The notes under the pieces were generated by a model. That model was not told where the DNA came from and did no database searches. It saw only the letters and a program-made list of their open reading frames with translations. The translations under genes were made by a program, and so were the position numbers. Shown in pieces: positions 59,908-64,000 of a stretch of DNA of 64,000 bases. This DNA is from Anaeramoeba flamelloides. Taxonomy: Eukaryota > Metamonada > Anaeramoebidae. Location: assembly GCA_027625915.1 (NCBI GenBank), contig JANTQA010000063.1:7583501-7647500 (forward strand), in the 5' to 3' direction. Within the stretch, counting starts at the first letter, position 1; each line of letters opens with the position of its first letter.

Positions 59908-60706
59908 ATGGGTTGGTGGTTTTTTAACTGGGATCCCTTAATGCCCATTCTCTTCTGGTTTATATCGTATTTTCGACTAGAAGGGGTTAATTTTTTTAGC
60001 CTTTCATGTTCAAATGTATAGATGATCTTATTATCATTATTATCGGGCTTTTATTCTCTATGTAAAATTAATTTAGAAAGGTTCTTTGTAATTTAAAATG
60101 GTATGGAATCAACCTTTTGAAAAAAAAAACGAAATATAAAAAAAAAATAAAAAGATATATTTTATCTTGGAATTTGATTTGAAAAAAAAAAAAAACTTCT
60201 TGAACTTAATTTCAAAAAAAGTAAAAGAGTCTTTGAAAACACTTACTCGTTTATTTAAACAAAATAAACACCATAATATTGTTAAAATAAGTTCTTATAA
60301 AGGTATTATTGTAAGTCGCCTATATTCTGGAATAGAATGTTTGATTTGAAATAAGATGATTTTGAATGAATTAGTAGATATATTAATGAGTCAGTTGCAA
60401 AATTTTCATAAATAAATAAACATTCATCAGGGGGGGGGGGGGGGGTTAAAAAACTTGAAGTGAAAATTCATCTTGCGAGATTAAAAATATATTAAAGAAA
60501 ATATAAATTGGTTTAAAGATCTTAAATCTCAAATTTAAAAAAATTAAAAAAAGCTCTAAATTTTTGATTCTTTGAAAATCCAGATAGTGAGTGTAGTGTG
60601 GGGGGGTTAAAAGTATTATCATTTTGATAAACGGTTTTATGAAGAATCAGATGGTAAAAATTATGCCCTTGTGGAGTTAAACAAAACAAAAAAAGTTATA
60701 AAATAA
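59908..60706 (+). CDS. Candidate small three-exon gene, unknown protein
   Basis: Exons 59908-60015, 60155-60310 and 60614-60706. All junctions are phase 0; donors GTATAG and GTAAGT, acceptors AAAAG. The 118-residue product begins MGWWFFNWDPLMPILFWFIS, a hydrophobic N-terminus that could be a signal peptide or membrane anchor, continues with ISKKVKESLKTLTRLFKQNK and HHNIVKISSYKGII, and ends HFDKRFYEESDGKNYALVEL, NKTKKVIK. The basic middle and balanced C-terminus look like coding sequence. No family recognised. Intron 2 contains the 17-G run near 60431. Support is from splice signals, phase and composition only, so another exon choice is possible. Confidence 0.4.
60431..60447 (+). repeat. Seventeen-base G run
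   Basis: An uninterrupted G run in otherwise A/T DNA, followed 150 bp later by an eight-G run near 60600. It could form quadruplex structure in DNA or transcript. It lies in a proposed intron. Confidence 0.7.
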
Positions 60707-62416
60707 TAAATGTAATCCAAAACAGGCTTGTGGATTGTAAATTTTAACCAGTGGCTGAAATTCTGGGGCAATATTTGGGGTTTTAATCATTTCTTTTGTA
60801 GTCTGGGAGTGCTATGTGGTTTATTTTGATTATTTTTTTTAGTTAAATTAATGAAATAAAATTTTTATAAATTTTCATTTATTTTCTTCGTTTAAAAAAC
60901 ATTTAACAACAAAAAAGTATTAAAACAATAATTTTTTGTAAAAAAATCTAAAATTTTAATAATTGTTTCAATAATATTCTTATCTGGTAAGAAAACATAA
61001 AAAATGTGATTTATATAAAAAAGGGTTAAATATTGATATATTTTAAGGATTTTGATCGTTTTTCTAGGAAAAAATGTAGTTTGTAGGCATATGTGTCTGT
61101 TTTTGTTGGGTTTTTATGTTTGTTTTGATTTTTTGTTGATTTTTGGAATCAAAGTAGAAACCTAAAGAAATATTGGTCTTTTATTGAATTCAAGGAATCA
61201 AAATAAAGGGTTGGTGTGTATTTAAATAAAATTAAATTGGGAAACTTAACAATAGTAATAACTTTCATTATAGATTAGGAATGATTATTTGAGCCATGGG
61301 TTGTAAATATTTTTTAGAAACTTTCTAGCGAATAAAATTATTTTGTAAAGATATACTGTTTTTTAACCCAAATTTTGGATAATATTGGGCAATATTTCAT
61401 TAAATACTTTTATTAGAATTTAAAAAATAGTCTAGCTGTATTGATCTAAAACAAACGAATAAAAAACATTCATGGGGGTTTTTCTATTTTTTTATTTATT
61501 GTTTTATAATTAATTACATTTCAAAAAATCCCAACACAAGCAATTTTACTCATTATTTCAACAAGTGTCAAATATTTTTCCTTTTGGGTTCTATAAACAC
61601 CAATCAACCGAGAAAAATATATTAATAATTTTCTCAACTTTACAAAAATAAAAAAAGAGATTGTTCAGTATATTATTTGGGATACCCTCTTTTTTATTAT
61701 TATTCTCAAATAGAGAATATTCAATAATAAAAAAAAACTTTTTTTAACTTATAACCATTTTTTAAAAGTTATATCTTTCATCCAACTTTAAGCTTTCAAA
61801 ATATATAATACTTGCTAATGCCACAGCCTTTTAAATTCTATTTTTATTTAAAAAACAAAAAAGTTATTAACCAAGATTTGGAGAAATTTTACATTTCTTC
61901 TATCCATCTGTCTCTTCTATTTTTTATATTTAGATACTTTTTCAAGCAAACTCAACAATTTATTTCTCAAAAAAAAAAAAAAAAAACAAGACTCATAATC
62001 AGTAGAGTATTATCTAACCAAGATCTTTTTTCTGGAAATAACAAATATAAATATTCCTAAAATAAGGTTTATGTTTTTTCATTTTTTTTTTTTCAGCTTA
62101 GCTTTCAAAAAAGAAATAACTCATTAAAAAAAAATGAATTCAAAATCTATTAAAAAAATAATATTCAATTTTATTATTTTAAATTATTTGGTTTGTTTTT
62201 GAAACGATTATTAAGTAAATATATTTTTCCCTTTTTAATTCCATTACAAATTTAATTAAATAATGGTTTTTGTATGGTAATATATTCGATCTTTAATTGT
62301 TAAAAAAAATTCAATTTGGATGGAAGAATAAAAGTCCCCAAACCAAAAGAAATTTTAATAAATTTTTGTTTTGATTTTGCACTTTTGTTTGCAAGTATCT
62401 AATCGTATTTTTAATT
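60707..62416. other. AT-rich intergenic DNA
   Basis: Between two candidate small genes. An 82-codon frame at 61812-62060 starts from a non-ATG codon and is K/F/I-rich; I do not accept it. No repeats or RNA genes seen. Confidence 0.45.
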
Positions 62417-62727
62417 TCAATTCAAAAAATGATTGAATATTGAAGGATCTCTTAATATCCAAGAATCAAACTCTAATTCTTCTTCAATTTTTTTAAGATT
62501 GTTGATTGATTGCTTCAAGATTTGTTGTTTTGTTTTCCCTTTTTATGTGAAATAAATAATTTTAAATAATACAGAAACAAAATAAGATTATATTTAATGA
62601 AATTAAAACAAATAAATGAAAATAACAAACTATTTCGATAGTGTTTTCTTCTTCTATTTATTGGAGTTGTTTGTTGGACGGTTGGTGTTGTAAATATAAT
62701 TTCCTCTTCTAAAAAAGTTTCGTTCAT
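62417..62727 (-). CDS. Candidate small two-exon gene, coiled-coil protein
   Basis: Exon 1 is 62727-62631 (MNETFLEEEIIFTTPTVQQT, TPINRRRKHYRN plus one base) and exon 2 is 62538-62417 (RKTKQQILKQSINNLKKIEE, ELEFDSWILRDPSIFNHFLN). The 92 bp intron starts GTTTGT and ends AAAAAG; phase 1 matches on both sides, giving 72 residues. A basic patch precedes a short predicted helix with heptads. No family recognised. Without splicing the first frame runs into Phe/Leu/Ile-rich intronic sequence, so the spliced form is preferred. Further exons cannot be excluded. Confidence 0.45.
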
Positions 62728-64000
62728 TTCTAGTATTAAAGTATCAATAATATTTTAAGAAAAGGAGATTTAAAAAATAATGGTAAAATTTTCAGTAACG
62801 TATTTATTTGAGAATTTTATTTTTATAATTTGATTGACTTGATCTGGTGTTGTGTGTGTTTGTAATTTGATAACTTTTTAAAAATCAAAATGGCAGTGTT
62901 TAAAATTCGAAAGGGATAAAACTTTAAGGTAGTTAAATTTGGATTTAATTTAGGAATCTAAGTTCCATAAAGAAATAGAAGACAAAAAGATAAAACTTAA
63001 ATAAATAGATAGATTCATCATTTTCATTCTATTATTTTACATCTATTTATGTGTAAAAGAAAATAAATAAAGTTACATTTTTTTTAATTCTTTGTTTTCA
63101 AAAAAACACAAAAAGTTTTTATTTTAATTGGATCAAAGATTATTCAAATTCTTTACAAATTAACTCACAGCAAAAAGAACACCTTGAATTTAAAATCGGA
63201 TTTTTGAAAATACAATTAACGTAACTTTAATTTTTCTAAACTTCTTTTTTTAACCTTTAATAAACCAAAATAGAGTAAATCGACCACTTTATTCTCAGAA
63301 CTTGTATTCGACCAAAAAATGATTGACTTTTCTTGATTGAAATTATTCAAAGGTTATTAACTTGCTGGTATTTAAATTATAAACAGGAAAAATTGTCAGT
63401 TCATTTTCATTTTCCTTTTTTCACATAGAGATCTCAAATAAAAATCTACTTGTTTGAGAAAACCTAATTTTCATTTTCCTTTTTCAAATAGAGAGTTCAT
63501 AAAATACATCATTCAACTTTATTGAGAACTCAATTTAATAAAGAAAAAAAGAGGAAGAGAAAATTTTATACGATTATCAATTCAAATGCCAGTATCGTTT
63601 CTTTTGACAATTTCAAAAAACAAAATCTTTTATTGCATGTTAAACATCACTAGATGGAATTTAGTGAAAGAAGGAAAGGTATATAAAAACAAAAGGAAAA
63701 ATTTTTAAGAATGAAAAAGAATAATACAAAGATCAAAAGAATTCAATAAAAAGAAAAAAATTAAATTGTGGGTTTATTACTTGAAATTCATCAAAAACCT
63801 GGTATAAAAATGATAAAAAAAATTAAAATTGATATAAAATATGTATTAATTTGTACAATTTACTTTTTGGGTATTTAGTAAAAATACATTTGTTACAAAT
63901 TTTTGTTTTGAATGATAAAATCTTCATAAAGTCGAAGATTTTTCATTTTTGTTTGATTTCATAAACCCTTTGGTTGAAACCCTACCAATAACAATACAAA
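62728..64000. other. AT-rich DNA to window end, with a short direct repeat
   Basis: A direct repeat of about 37 bp built on TTCATTTTCCTTTTTCA and ATAGAGA occurs at about 63403-63435 and 63470-63500. No gene seen to the right edge. Confidence 0.4.

Noticed and set aside
1-64000. Search for CRISPR arrays, telomeric repeats, rRNA, organelle genes, operons, and whole viral or LTR elements
   Set aside because: No spaced palindromic repeat array, no telomere-type tandem repeat, no rRNA-like sequence and no recognisable retroviral, LTR or Polinton genes were seen. The one clear transposase is a plain pogo-like DNA element.

Overview
The window is eukaryotic nuclear DNA from a very AT-rich protist. 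Intergenic DNA is dominated by A/T runs, coding DNA is somewhat richer in G+C, proteins carry long Asn, Gln and Lys/Glu tracts, and introns are GT-AG. The gene set (Ras-like GTPase fused to BTB domains with a prenylation tail, RGS-DUF547 fusion, SPRY protein, N-myristoyl PAS-like coiled-coil protein, giant BEACH protein, ZSWIM7) is rich in signalling and membrane-traffic proteins. It would fit an amoeboid protist such as Anaeramoeba or an amoebozoan; this is an inference from family content, not a demonstrated identity.

Layout. 1-536 (minus): start of a Gln-rich protein leaving the window. 2.2-4.0 kb: dispersed repeats and two MITEs. 5237-6418 (minus): Ras-like-BTB-BTB-CaaX protein. 7.5-9.36 kb: broken pogo/Tigger-like DNA transposon with a MITE inside its transposase. 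12034-12698 (plus): ZSWIM7/SWS1 with one intron. 16767-16839: tRNA-Asn(GTT). 17-25 kb: gene-poor, with MITEs and a few splice-bounded coding-like islands. 24998-26359 (minus): SPRY protein. 26.4-30.8 kb: repeats. 30845-32212 (plus): N-myristoyl PAS-like coiled-coil protein. 33018-35236 (plus): four-exon RGS-DUF547 gene. 35.5-36.3 kb (minus): unresolved coding-like exons. 36620-37642: fold-back element. 37918-58177 (minus): one 20 kb BEACH gene. 59908-60706 (plus) and 62417-62727 (minus): two candidate small spliced genes.

The main reconstruction is the BEACH gene. Three long open frames that look like separate genes, plus three short 5' exons, join with matching splice phases into one frame of 3,794 residues. 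Its order is an alpha-helical N-terminus, a concanavalin-like lectin domain, PH-BEACH and C-terminal WD repeats, the LvsA/WDFY3-type architecture. The BEACH domain is itself split by a 1.7 kb intron. The three long introns hold repeats, and one holds a small frame on the opposite strand.

The second theme is mobile DNA. A family of ~195 bp palindromic MITEs (ends CAGTCAGTTCCAC, TA target sites) has six near-complete copies and one half copy. One copy interrupts the transposase, and another has an unoccupied paralogous site elsewhere in the window. Other inverted-repeat elements include one lying inside a TA microsatellite. I found no viral genome, CRISPR array or organelle DNA. No wholly new system can be claimed; several small spliced frames remain unidentified.
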